DNA of 64,000 nt from a virus. The stretch's first letter is position 1, and the number at the start of each line of letters is the position of its first letter. The notes under the pieces are model-generated. The model made no database searches. It was not told where the DNA came from and worked only from the letters and a program-made list of their open reading frames with translations. Positions 51,518 through 59,916 of the stretch are shown piece after piece. The DNA is taken from positions 1-64,000 of IMG/VR virus record IMGVR_UViG_3300027754_000039; one strand, written 5' to 3'. Made by a program: the position numbers and the translations under genes.

Positions 51518-51826
51518 TTATTTAATAATCCAAGTAATTATACCGTCTTCATCTTGCGCAACGATTCCAGATACTTGCCAATTTAATTTATTACTCTTTA
51601 AAAACTTGTTAGCCATTGTTATAAATCTCTTTCTAGAAGATGAGTTAACGTCTCCCTCATCAGAAAATAATTCAAACCACATTTGCTGAATATCATCATC
51701 TCCTAAATATCCTTTATCCGATAACTCGTCATCGCTTAATTTTTGACCTGATTTAGGAGTTGCTCCTTCGCTAATTACTTTTCTAACCTCTTCGCGTATT
51801 AGTTTTCTGAATTCTGATATTTTCAT
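51518..51826 (-). CDS. Probable internal virion protein with targeting leader
   Basis: A 102-residue protein. The leader MKISEFRKLIREEVRKVISE ends in I18-S-E20 before G21, again matching the prohead protease site and in the same register as the two other clear leader proteins. The body is acidic (DDELSDKGYLGDDDIQQMW) and ends with strands. An ATATTTAT element precedes it. Mature function unknown. Confidence 0.72.
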   Translation of the reverse strand: MKISEFRKLIREEVRKVISEGATPKSGQKLSDDELSDKGYLGDDDIQQMWFELFSDEGDVNSSSRKRFITMANKFLKSNKLNWQVSGIVAQDEDGIITWIIK

Positions 51827-51854
51827 TTTATTGTGTTGGTTTAAAATTATATTA

Positions 51855-51862
51855 ATAAATAT
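51855..51862 (-). promoter_or_regulatory. ATATTTAT element upstream of leader-bearing genes
   Basis: The coding strand reads CTAATATTTATTAATATAA 28 bases before the ATG at 51826. It lies in the gap after the large 51862-53298 gene and would serve the two leader-bearing genes. Confidence 0.45.
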
Positions 51863-53298
51863 TAGCTAGCTGCTAATTGAGCGTTAATAAAAGTAGATTT
51901 AGTTCCAGCGTATCGTTTATGTTCAATCTTTCCTTGAGATTGAGATATACCATAAATGATAAATTCTTTAGCTAATCCAATTGCTGGCTGAGGTTCTCCT
52001 TCAAGATAATATACAAATCCTTTAATATGTGAAAAATAATCTCTTTTTCGATCGATAAAATCTTGAACAATTTCTTCAGGATTTTTTACAAACGTATGTT
52101 TTACAATTAAAAGCATTGCGTGTAAAAAAGTTTTAAAGTCTTTTTCTACAGGAGCAGTTACTTTAATTCTAGCTTCCTTACCTTTTGAACCAGCATCTTG
52201 AATTTCCGCTGCATCCTTTGCACTAATATAATATTGTACATCCGAATCTGCTCCTGCTGTTTGAAGTACTAATTTAGCATTATTAACTAACTCTTTTTGA
52301 CTTATAATAGTTCCACGTAAATCTTTTAATTTTTTAAATCCGTCATAATGTAAATCAATAACTCCGGTTGGATATTCTGCGGCTGCTATCATTCTATCAA
52401 AAAAGTTTTCTTTAGTAATTGTAGAAGTATTATCTTCAGCAGCTGCTTTTTTATCTTTTGCAGATACTCCATATCCATCTCCACGAAAATTTGTAGTTAA
52501 TATAGAATACATTGAATTTGCAGTATCTGCATTTCCAAATACTTTAGTTAAATTAGCTTTTAATTCTGAATCTTTAGAAGAATCGTTTAATTCAATAGCA
52601 TTTAACAATTCATAAAATTTACGAAGCTCATTAATATATTTAAATCGTCCGGCAAATCCTGACTGTGCCATTCTAATACCCGTTGGATCTTCTTTAACTT
52701 CCCAAACTCCGTCTGGTAGTTTTAAATCTTTTTCTGCCGTACCTCCTGACTTAGCTCCTTTAATAGCCATTACTGCCATCATTTCCCCTCGGCCCATTCC
52801 TTTAGGAGCTATGTCAAAAAACTCTTTCCAAAGATCCCAATCTGATTTGATAAAAGATTTTAAAGTGCTTTTTTGAAATGAGTCTATCCAAGATTTTTGT
52901 TTTTTCGGAAATTTTGAAAATATATCAAAAATAAACTTTTTAGCTTGATCAGGAACATCTGGCTCAATACCTTTAACTTCTCCATTAACCAATGCTTTAA
53001 ATTTATCTAAATTTGTAGCTTCTGTTAATAATCGTTTAAAAGGAGCTTTAACGCCCATTTCATCTAGAATTTCTTGCAGTCTAATCATATCTGATTTATT
53101 GCTCATATCCGGATATCCTTTATCACAACGATAGCTCCATTCAGTTACAATAGCATCAAAATCTAGTTTTGGCTCTTTTGAAGTTGAAGTTGTTTTAGTT
53201 TCGATAATAATTTCTTTAGGTGTGTCATTAACTGACTCGTTATTTGACTTTGCAAATAAAGCGTCTAAGTCAATTGATCTAGAAGTATCTTTCTTCAT
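51862..53298 (-). CDS. Large protein of unknown function, probable virion association
   Basis: A 478-residue protein. The first 50 residues are polar and probably disordered. KRLLTEATNLDKF at 89-100 contains an L-T-E/A site like that cleaved by prohead protease. The section GRGEMMAVMAIKGAKSGG followed by LPDGVWEVKED (roughly residues 169-205) recalls a PD-(D/E)XK nuclease core, with D and ExK, but this is tentative. Neighbours are leader-bearing small proteins and a ferritin. Confidence 0.7.
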   Translation of the reverse strand: MKKDTSRSIDLDALFAKSNNESVNDTPKEIIIETKTTSTSKEPKLDFDAIVTEWSYRCDKGYPDMSNKSDMIRLQEILDEMGVKAPFKRLLTEATNLDKFKALVNGEVKGIEPDVPDQAKKFIFDIFSKFPKKQKSWIDSFQKSTLKSFIKSDWDLWKEFFDIAPKGMGRGEMMAVMAIKGAKSGGTAEKDLKLPDGVWEVKEDPTGIRMAQSGFAGRFKYINELRKFYELLNAIELNDSSKDSELKANLTKVFGNADTANSMYSILTTNFRGDGYGVSAKDKKAAAEDNTSTITKENFFDRMIAAAEYPTGVIDLHYDGFKKLKDLRGTIISQKELVNNAKLVLQTAGADSDVQYYISAKDAAEIQDAGSKGKEARIKVTAPVEKDFKTFLHAMLLIVKHTFVKNPEEIVQDFIDRKRDYFSHIKGFVYYLEGEPQPAIGLAKEFIIYGISQSQGKIEHKRYAGTKSTFINAQLAAS

Positions 53299-53821
53299 AA
53301 TGTAATAAATCTAATTTAGATGATACGTCAATTAATTGTGCAGCGTTTAGCAAATCAGAATATTCAGCTATTGCTTGATTTTGAATTTTTCTAAACTTTT
53401 TCAAAAAGTCAAAGGTAGGTAAATGTTCTGAAAATATATCTGCTGATATTTTATTATAGTCTTCTCCTAACTTAAACTCAATGGCATATGATTTATTTAC
53501 AATATCAATTAAACTGTCAAATTCTCCATTGAATTTAACTGAAGGAAGAATTGGCATTGCATTCCAATCTATCATATATTTTTGAAGCATTACAGAGTGT
53601 TCCAATTCAGATACAGACTCAGCTTCGAAGAAAGCTGCTGCTTTTTTATAATTTACATTGATACACCAATTAGCTGCACTTCTGTAAAAATAGTGCGCTG
53701 CATATTCATCAGCCAACCTATCATTAAATGCAGATATAATAGTCTCAGGAAGTGTTTTAGGTTTTAAAACTGATGACTGAGAAGCTACTACATTTTGCAC
53801 TGTTGTGTTTGGATATTCCAT
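53279..53821 (-). CDS. Ferritin-like iron storage protein
   Basis: A 180-residue four-helix-bundle protein. LADEYAAHYFYRSAANWC gives the first helix with its glutamate, AAAFFEAESVSELEHSVML the ExxH di-iron ligand helix, and AIEFKLGEDYNKISADIF and EHLPTFDFLKKF the remaining helices, as in bacterial non-haem ferritins. About 30 N-terminal residues are extra. It may hold iron for the host under infection or be part of the particle. The start overlaps no upstream gene; an ATATTTAT element precedes it. Confidence 0.82.
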   Translation of the reverse strand: MEYPNTTVQNVVASQSSVLKPKTLPETIISAFNDRLADEYAAHYFYRSAANWCINVNYKKAAAFFEAESVSELEHSVMLQKYMIDWNAMPILPSVKFNGEFDSLIDIVNKSYAIEFKLGEDYNKISADIFSEHLPTFDFLKKFRKIQNQAIAEYSDLLNAAQLIDVSSKLDLLHYEERYF

Positions 53822-53838
53822 ATTATTATTACTTTAAA

Positions 53839-53846
53839 ATAAATAT
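53839..53846 (-). promoter_or_regulatory. ATATTTAT element upstream of ferritin gene
   Basis: The coding strand reads TCGATATTTATTTTAAAG 17 bases before the ATG at 53821. Confidence 0.45.
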
Positions 53847-53855
53847 CGAAAAGTA

Positions 53856-54278
53856 TTAATTTCCGGTTGATCCATAGCCACCTTCTCCTCTTTCTGTTGA
53901 AGAAAGCTCTTCAACTTCTTCTAATTCAATTTGTGGGTATGGTATAATTAACAACTGTCCTATACGATCTCCTGGTTGATAGCAATTGCCATTGATTTTT
54001 GTTGGTCTGAATTTGAACATCAACTCTCCACGATATCCAGAGTCAATTACTCCTACATGATTTGTTAAATATAAATCTGTTTTAGCATTGCTAGATCTAG
54101 GAAATATCAATCCTACATACCCTTCAGGTATTTCTATTGCCAATCCAACGCCATACACGACATTTCCGTGTTCATCAAATGTTCTTGACGTAGCTGTTAA
54201 ATCCATTCCAGCATCTCCGAGTTTTGCGTAAGATGGTATTACTGCATCTGCATGCAGCTTTTTAATTTTAACTTTCAT
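53856..54278 (-). CDS. dut: dUTPase
   Basis: A trimeric-type dUTP pyrophosphatase. All five motifs are present: DAGMDLTA, PRSSNAKTD, GVIDSGYRGELMF, GDRIGQLLI and the C-terminal GEGGYGSTG. It keeps uracil out of DNA and makes dUMP. I prefer the ATG at 54278 (MKVKIKKLHADAVIP), where the family begins; a second ATG at 54356 would add 26 residues whose DNA contains a perfect hairpin. It lies after the ribonucleotide reductase gene. Confidence 0.93.
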   Translation of the reverse strand: MKVKIKKLHADAVIPSYAKLGDAGMDLTATSRTFDEHGNVVYGVGLAIEIPEGYVGLIFPRSSNAKTDLYLTNHVGVIDSGYRGELMFKFRPTKINGNCYQPGDRIGQLLIIPYPQIELEEVEELSSTERGEGGYGSTGN

Positions 54279-54305
54279 AGGTGTGTTTTTATTTTTGGAT
54301 TGAGC

Positions 54306-54326
54306 CTGTATGTGTTGTACATACAG
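54306..54326 (-). promoter_or_regulatory. Perfect hairpin in the dUTPase leader
   Basis: CTGTATGT and ACATACAG form an eight-base perfect stem with a five-base loop, between the reductase stop and the likely dUTPase start. No T-run follows, so a translational or RNA-processing role is likelier than termination. Confidence 0.45.
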
Positions 54327-54357
54327 ACTATAAATCCAATCTTCTTTTCTATTCATT

Positions 54358-56214
54358 TTATTTTATCTCACATCCGTTTGATCCACAGGCTATCTCGCCT
54401 TTTAAATTTGTATCATCTGTTATTTCAATTACTCCTGATAAATCAATATTAGATAATGACTTCATCATCTCTTCATATTTTTCTTTAGTGCAATCTTCAA
54501 ATGGAGCTTGCATATATGTATGATCTGAATAAGGTAGAACTGATAAGCCATTATAAAATGCTTTATTCTCCCACATCCATTCTCCTACCATATCCCATTC
54601 GTCAGCTTTAATTGAAACCGTTGCTGAAATGTTATGAGTATTTTGTCCTGTCCTGTGACCTGTCTTAATCCAATTAGTATAAAACCATTTTACACGCTCT
54701 AACAATTCAATAGCCGATTCTGTTCTATAAATTGCTCCATCAGGTGCATTTTGTGGAACTGAAATAACTGCCGTATCGTGAGGACGGAAATATTCATCTT
54801 CAACTAACTCAGGATGATTGATTAGCAAGTAAGTGTAAATTGCTTCATTCTTACCAACTCGAATTCTACGCATATAATAATCATTATGCCAAGCGTGAAT
54901 GCCTGATGATGTACCTAACACCAAAGATGAAGTCCCTGAAGGTTTAATAGTGGTTGATCTTGCTGAAGCGTTAATACCAATTTGCTTGGCTATAATAGCA
55001 TTTGTTTCTTTTACTAAATTAGCTGCTTCTTTTAAATTAAATTTCTGAGCTGCGCCTGAACCTACACCTGTCATACCTACACCAATTAAAGCGTCTTTCT
55101 CTGTTGTGCGTTGCCATATTGGACGTAAATAGTGAAAGTTAGTATATCCTGCTTGAAGTGTTCCAATAAATGAAGCTGCCTTAACTCGCGCATTTAAATC
55201 TTCTTGAGAAGTAACGTCTGATACATTTACTTCACATAGGTTACAGAATTGAAATGGACGAAGTGCAATTTCACAACATGGATTAGTTCCCCAGTCTTTA
55301 TCATTTGATAAATAAATTCCTGGCTCTCCTGCTCCTGAAGCTTCTATCTTTTTCCATAAAGAAAAGAAAAACTCTTTGGTTACTTTATTTCTTAATAACA
55401 CAGCTGAGTTATTTGCTCTGCCTCTTTGCGGATTGAGTTCCCACCATGGACCTGACTTGCAAGAAATCATTTCTTCATCGTCTGCACTGAATAAAGATAT
55501 CAAAGCTGCTCTACGAATACCACCTGCTAATACTGCATCTGCAATATGACAAACGATATCATGCACTTCAATGCAAGTTAATTTATCATTGTCTTTTTTA
55601 GTGTCTAGTATACCTTGAATTTTAATTAAACATTCTTTTAAAGGTTGAGGCCCTGGAGCTTTACCTCCTGACGTAACTAACATAGCTCCTTTTTGACGAA
55701 TGTCTGAAAAGTCAAAATTCAATGTCGAACCTCCTTCAAAGTAAGACTTCATTAACATTTTAACTGCATCTGCCCATCCTTCAATAGAATCGCCAATTAA
55801 ATATCTTCTATTTCTTTTAGCATCTGGTTTTCTAATTTCAGGTAAAGATTCTACATGATGCTTTTGTACTGAGTACCCTACGCCAGTACCTCCTAGTAAT
55901 AAAAACATTACTTCACCAAAAGCTCTCCAATCGTCGATAGGTAAATAAGCACAATTATAAATTCTGTTAGGAGATATTTCAATTGGCTTACCACCAAATT
56001 GTAAACTACGCATTGACGGTAAAATCTTTTTATCGTAAACGAATTTATACGTCTCTTCAATCTCTGCTTCTAACTGTGGATACTTTTTAATGTGCATTTC
56101 TTTATTTCGAGTTACTAGCTCTTCCCATGTTTCCCTTCGTTGTTTATTTGCTAAATAACGTGCATACTTCATGTAGACTGTTACGTTTGATAAAATTTCG
56201 TTTGATAATTCCAT
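54358..56214 (-). CDS. nrdJ: Class II (B12-dependent) ribonucleotide reductase
   Basis: A 618-residue monomeric-type reductase using adenosylcobalamin to make deoxyribonucleotides. C88 in IYNCAYLPI and C324 in FQFCNLCEVN are the active-site pair, C313 and E315 in NPCCEIALR the thiyl and acid residues, and the final CGSNGC is the shuttle pair. The position usually glycine in NPCGEI is C314. It needs cobalamin from the host or surroundings and no radical-generating partner subunit is needed. Confidence 0.93.
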   Translation of the reverse strand: MELSNEILSNVTVYMKYARYLANKQRRETWEELVTRNKEMHIKKYPQLEAEIEETYKFVYDKKILPSMRSLQFGGKPIEISPNRIYNCAYLPIDDWRAFGEVMFLLLGGTGVGYSVQKHHVESLPEIRKPDAKRNRRYLIGDSIEGWADAVKMLMKSYFEGGSTLNFDFSDIRQKGAMLVTSGGKAPGPQPLKECLIKIQGILDTKKDNDKLTCIEVHDIVCHIADAVLAGGIRRAALISLFSADDEEMISCKSGPWWELNPQRGRANNSAVLLRNKVTKEFFFSLWKKIEASGAGEPGIYLSNDKDWGTNPCCEIALRPFQFCNLCEVNVSDVTSQEDLNARVKAASFIGTLQAGYTNFHYLRPIWQRTTEKDALIGVGMTGVGSGAAQKFNLKEAANLVKETNAIIAKQIGINASARSTTIKPSGTSSLVLGTSSGIHAWHNDYYMRRIRVGKNEAIYTYLLINHPELVEDEYFRPHDTAVISVPQNAPDGAIYRTESAIELLERVKWFYTNWIKTGHRTGQNTHNISATVSIKADEWDMVGEWMWENKAFYNGLSVLPYSDHTYMQAPFEDCTKEKYEEMMKSLSNIDLSGVIEITDDTNLKGEIACGSNGCEIK

Positions 56215-56247
56215 ATTGATTTTTAATTAAGTTTGAGTTCCCTGGCT

Positions 56248-56271
56248 GGGCTTATAACTATTAGTTAGCCC
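56248..56271 (-). other. Hairpin spanning the helicase stop codon
   Basis: GGGC-TAACT-AAT-AGTTA-TAA-GCCC forms an interrupted stem with four plus five base pairs that includes the helicase stop. No T-run follows, so it is more likely a processing or stability element between helicase and reductase than a terminator. Confidence 0.4.
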
Positions 56272-57626
56272 AAAGAATCTCCGGAGATTTCTTTATATTT
56301 TTGTGATAAACTTTTACGCAATAACGACTCGCCGTTCTCCATGTCTTTCTTAGTGTCTTTGCCTTGTGCAGAAGTCTCTTCGTATATATGAATCTGCCCA
56401 TTAGACATATTCATTTTTGAAGGAAGTGTAATACCATCAGGACCGAAACGATTCTTAATGATATGCCATCTGCCTGTACCTGCTATTTTATCAGTTACCT
56501 TTCTTGATAAAGATAATACAAAATCAGCAATCATTACTTTTGCATAGGACTCTGAAATTTTACCTGCTTCGATAATGTCATCTTCTAATGCGGACCTATT
56601 TGCTTGCGAAGCTGTGTATAAAGGAACTTCATACTCGCCTGCTATACCACGCAAGTCTTCATATATGGATTCTAATTCATGACGCATTTCTTTTCTAGCT
56701 ACAGCACCTCTTAATAAATCAGCATAATCGACAATTATTAAATCTGGCTTCTTACCTACTAAAATCATTTTTTCAATATGAGCTCTAAGAGTTGAACATG
56801 AAGCTGTCTTAGTTGGATAGTATTTAATAACTAAATGACCTTTAAGTTTATCTACAGTGGATTGAACTTCGTCAATATTATATTTTAAACTTTGATTTGC
56901 AATGCCAGTTAACACAGCATCATATCGCTGACCTACATAACCTGCATTTAATTCCAAAGTATAATGAACAACATTTAATCCTTGTTTAATTGCATGGGCA
57001 CCTACATTGATCAAGCCCCATGACTTACCAATACCTGCGGGAGCTACAAACACAACTAATTCTCCTTTACCAAATCCTCCGTCTGACACGTCATTGATAA
57101 TTGGCCATGGAGTAGGTATAGTCGATCTAATATTATCTTGATATCGCTCTACAACTGATTCATTATACTCATGTCCTATCTCTTTATCAGCTCCTGCTTT
57201 CATCGCTAAGTCAATTGACGCTTTAATTGCGTCATACTCTCCTCTGCGAAGCAATTCAACTGAATCTAATATAGCTCTTTTAATACATTGATTTTTGCAA
57301 AATCCTAAAACTTCTTCCTGCACAAACTCTAAGTCATTTGACTCTAAATATTTATAAGAATCTTTTAAAGACTCTACTATCGATGATTTAACGACCTCTC
57401 TATCAACTTCTTGAACTTTTATTTTAAATACATCTAGTGTCGGCGCTGATTTATATTCGTGAAAATATTTAACAATAGTCTCTACTATCCACTGATTTGC
57501 TTCGGACTCAAAGAACTCAGGTAATAATATATCTGACACTTGTTGCAAAAATGCTTTATTGCTTAATAGCGAAGATATAGTTTTAACCTGAAACCCGTGA
57601 CCGTAATTGCTTAATTTATCTGACAT
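56265..57626 (-). CDS. 41: Replicative DNA helicase (DnaB/gp41-like)
   Basis: A 453-residue ring helicase. FVAPAGIGKSWGLIN is the Walker A motif (near residue 195), LIIVDYADLL the Walker B, and ASQANRSALEDD the downstream DnaB-family H3 segment. The N-terminal 170 residues form the helical collar. Its promoter lies so close that the mRNA should be leaderless. It belongs to a run with RNase H, UvsX and SSB. Confidence 0.93.
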   Translation of the reverse strand: MSDKLSNYGHGFQVKTISSLLSNKAFLQQVSDILLPEFFESEANQWIVETIVKYFHEYKSAPTLDVFKIKVQEVDREVVKSSIVESLKDSYKYLESNDLEFVQEEVLGFCKNQCIKRAILDSVELLRRGEYDAIKASIDLAMKAGADKEIGHEYNESVVERYQDNIRSTIPTPWPIINDVSDGGFGKGELVVFVAPAGIGKSWGLINVGAHAIKQGLNVVHYTLELNAGYVGQRYDAVLTGIANQSLKYNIDEVQSTVDKLKGHLVIKYYPTKTASCSTLRAHIEKMILVGKKPDLIIVDYADLLRGAVARKEMRHELESIYEDLRGIAGEYEVPLYTASQANRSALEDDIIEAGKISESYAKVMIADFVLSLSRKVTDKIAGTGRWHIIKNRFGPDGITLPSKMNMSNGQIHIYEETSAQGKDTKKDMENGESLLRKSLSQKYKEISGDSLG

Positions 57627-57630
57627 ATGT

Positions 57631-57661
57631 TAAATATAGGTTATTCTTTTCGTATTTCAAA
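57631..57661 (-). promoter_or_regulatory. Promoter of helicase gene, TTTG-N19-TATATTTA
   Basis: TTTG (57661-57658) is followed after 19 bases by TATATTTA (57638-57631), which ends four bases before the helicase ATG. It is the only member with a 19-base spacer and lacks the GTAC extension. Confidence 0.65.
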
Positions 57662-57662
57662 A

Positions 57663-58718
57663 TTATCTTTGACTGAATGCTGCTAGTGTATTAAAACTAC
57701 TTCCTAACCAACTATCTACATTTGGAATAGCAGTGTATGCTTTATCTAACATAAACATCTTTTTAAAATTGAAAGTATCCAATTTAGGTATTGGCTGATT
57801 AGCCATATCCACTATCATCAATTTGAAATTTCCTGAAATGTCTAAATCTTCCAATGACATTAATTGCCAATTAAGACGCATAACAGCTTCATTGTCTACT
57901 ACTGTTTTATATACTTTATGTTCATCTTTCCTAGCTTTACAATAGTCTAATACTTCTTCGAGACTGACTGTTGCGTCTCCTAACAAAAGCGGAAACTTGC
58001 TCTGTAATGTCTTTATACCAATACCGTTTATACCTTTGATATTGTCAGATCCATCTCCCATAAATACTTTATAATGTATAAAGTTATGTGACGGAATGCC
58101 AAATTTTTCTGAAACTTCTTTAGGCGTGAAGTATTTTTTCTGTACAGGTCTCCATACTGATACTTTCTCATCTATTAATTGAATAAAATCTTTATCGTCT
58201 GACATTATAATTACTTCACTATTTTTAGGACGAAAGACGTCTGTAGTTAAATAAGCTATGGTGTCATCAGCTTCAATATTATCAATGGATATGAGCGTCA
58301 TTGGAAGGCACTGTAAATATTCAGACAGTCTACCCATTTGTCTGCGCATTGAAGCAATTTCAGCTTCTACTGTCTGCTCTCCAACATCCTCTCGTCTATT
58401 AAATCTAGTAGACATTGATCTACCTTCTTTATAACCAGAGTGCATTTTCTTTCTTCTAGCAGAACCTCCTTTGCCGTCAAACACAATTATACATCGTGTA
58501 GGTTTGAATTGTCTTACTACTGCAGCTATGGATCGCATAAACCCAACATAACCGCCTATATGCTCTCCATCGTCATTAACGAGTGGGACCGCACTGAAGA
58601 CGCGAATAAACGAATTCAGGCCATCGACAATTAAGACTTTATCGTCTTTGCCTAGGCCTGAACTTTGTTTATCGTGCTCTTCGCGGATTTGTTTAAGTAA
58701 ATCTGCGTAACCTTTCAT
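57663..58718 (-). CDS. rnh: RNase H / 5'-3' exonuclease (FEN-like)
   Basis: A 351-residue flap-type nuclease of the T4 RNase H/5' exonuclease family. VLIVDGLNSFIR, RCIIVFDGKGGSARRK, IEADDTIAYL, IIMSDDKDFIQLI and MGDGSDNIKGINGIGIKT supply the metal-binding acidic residues and the helix-hairpin-helix. It removes RNA primers from lagging strands. It follows uvsX by three bases. Confidence 0.92.
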   Translation of the reverse strand: MKGYADLLKQIREEHDKQSSGLGKDDKVLIVDGLNSFIRVFSAVPLVNDDGEHIGGYVGFMRSIAAVVRQFKPTRCIIVFDGKGGSARRKKMHSGYKEGRSMSTRFNRREDVGEQTVEAEIASMRRQMGRLSEYLQCLPMTLISIDNIEADDTIAYLTTDVFRPKNSEVIIMSDDKDFIQLIDEKVSVWRPVQKKYFTPKEVSEKFGIPSHNFIHYKVFMGDGSDNIKGINGIGIKTLQSKFPLLLGDATVSLEEVLDYCKARKDEHKVYKTVVDNEAVMRLNWQLMSLEDLDISGNFKLMIVDMANQPIPKLDTFNFKKMFMLDKAYTAIPNVDSWLGSSFNTLAAFSQR

Positions 58719-58721
58719 TTT

Positions 58722-59882
58722 TTATGATTCTTCTCCGTCAAACTCTGACTCAACTGTTATGTCGTCAATACCAAAGTCTTCACCGGCTTTATAATTAAGA
58801 ATATACTTTTCACAAATTGTTTTATAAACTTGCGCTTTCATTTCTGGATCGTCCATTAACTTTGATTTGAAATCCTTAGATTGAAATTTAATTATTTCGC
58901 CAGTATCGATATTGGTATATGTATACCAAGCTCCTGCCTGAGTTACTAAATTAAAGTTCTTCATCATTGTTAACCAACTACCAAAGTCATCAATACCAGA
59001 GTCATAATAAATGTCATAGTCTACAGTTCGTAAAGGCGGGCCCATACGATTCTTAACTACTTGAGCTCGAGTTGTCGCTCCAATTACTGCTTCTGGCAGA
59101 TCTGCCGACTTAGCTATTTTAATTTGACCTACCGATTTAAGACGTAAACGAACTGAAGCGTGAAAAGCAATTGCCTTACCACCTGATGTCGTCCATTGGT
59201 CTCCAAACGTAACTCCTAATCGAGTACGTAACTGATTTGTAAATATTAAGCATATACGCTCTCTACCAATAAAATTAGTAATTTTACGCATAGCTTTAGA
59301 TAAAATAATGGCTTTTGAAGTTGCCCAACCATCTTTATCATAGTCAGCTGCCATTTCCTGTTTAGTGGAAGCACCTGCTACTGAATCTACTACTATAGTT
59401 ACAATACGTGACTTTGAATTTTTTCTAACAGACTCTACAATACTGTCCATAGCATCAAAGATGTCTTCTATTGTCTCTAAAGGAACGTATAACATATCCT
59501 TTAAATTCACGCCAATAGCTTCTAGAAATTCTCTTGACACTGCATTTTCAGTATCGATATAAACTGCTAACCCACCTTTCTTCTGCGTATCCGCCAAGGC
59601 GTGGGCTGCTAATAATGATTTGCCTGAAGCCTCTAATCCTGTAATCTCAATAATTCTTCCAACAGGAAGTCCACCATTAGGTCGATTTGAAATTGCCAAA
59701 TCTAACATAGTGGAACCCGTTGAAATCCATTCATTAACATCACTCGGAGCATCTGTGTCTCCTTCTAAGAAATAAGCTACTTTATAATTAGAGCTTTTAA
59801 ATTTCTTATTTAGATTATCGGCTAATACAGAAGCTAAATCATCTTGCATTTGACTTTCGTCTACTACTGTTTTCTTTGCCAT
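58722..59882 (-). CDS. uvsX: UvsX/RecA-like recombinase
   Basis: A 386-residue strand-exchange ATPase. ITGLEASGKSLLAAHAL is the Walker A segment, VVDSVAGAST the Walker B region and RICLIFTNQLRTRLGVTFGDQWTTSGG the loop and sensor section typical of RecA-type proteins. The acidic C-terminus (VESEFDGEES) is common in recombinases. It supports recombination-dependent replication with the SSB gene directly upstream. An AGGA precedes the ATG. Confidence 0.94.
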   Translation of the reverse strand: MAKKTVVDESQMQDDLASVLADNLNKKFKSSNYKVAYFLEGDTDAPSDVNEWISTGSTMLDLAISNRPNGGLPVGRIIEITGLEASGKSLLAAHALADTQKKGGLAVYIDTENAVSREFLEAIGVNLKDMLYVPLETIEDIFDAMDSIVESVRKNSKSRIVTIVVDSVAGASTKQEMAADYDKDGWATSKAIILSKAMRKITNFIGRERICLIFTNQLRTRLGVTFGDQWTTSGGKAIAFHASVRLRLKSVGQIKIAKSADLPEAVIGATTRAQVVKNRMGPPLRTVDYDIYYDSGIDDFGSWLTMMKNFNLVTQAGAWYTYTNIDTGEIIKFQSKDFKSKLMDDPEMKAQVYKTICEKYILNYKAGEDFGIDDITVESEFDGEES

Positions 59883-59894
59883 GATTATCCTGTC

Positions 59895-59910
59895 GTAACC
59901 TCTCGGTTAC
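59895..59910 (-). other. GNRA-tetraloop hairpin between ssb and uvsX
   Basis: On the coding strand GTAACC-GAGA-GGTTAC forms a perfect six-base stem with a GAGA (GNRA) loop. It lies between the ssb stop and an AGGA before uvsX, so it may affect uvsX translation or mRNA processing. Confidence 0.5.
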
Positions 59911-59916
59911 TTGTTT

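Noticed and set aside
56235-56271. Terminator between helicase and reductase
   Set aside because: A hairpin is present but no T-run follows on the coding strand, so I list it only as a hairpin.
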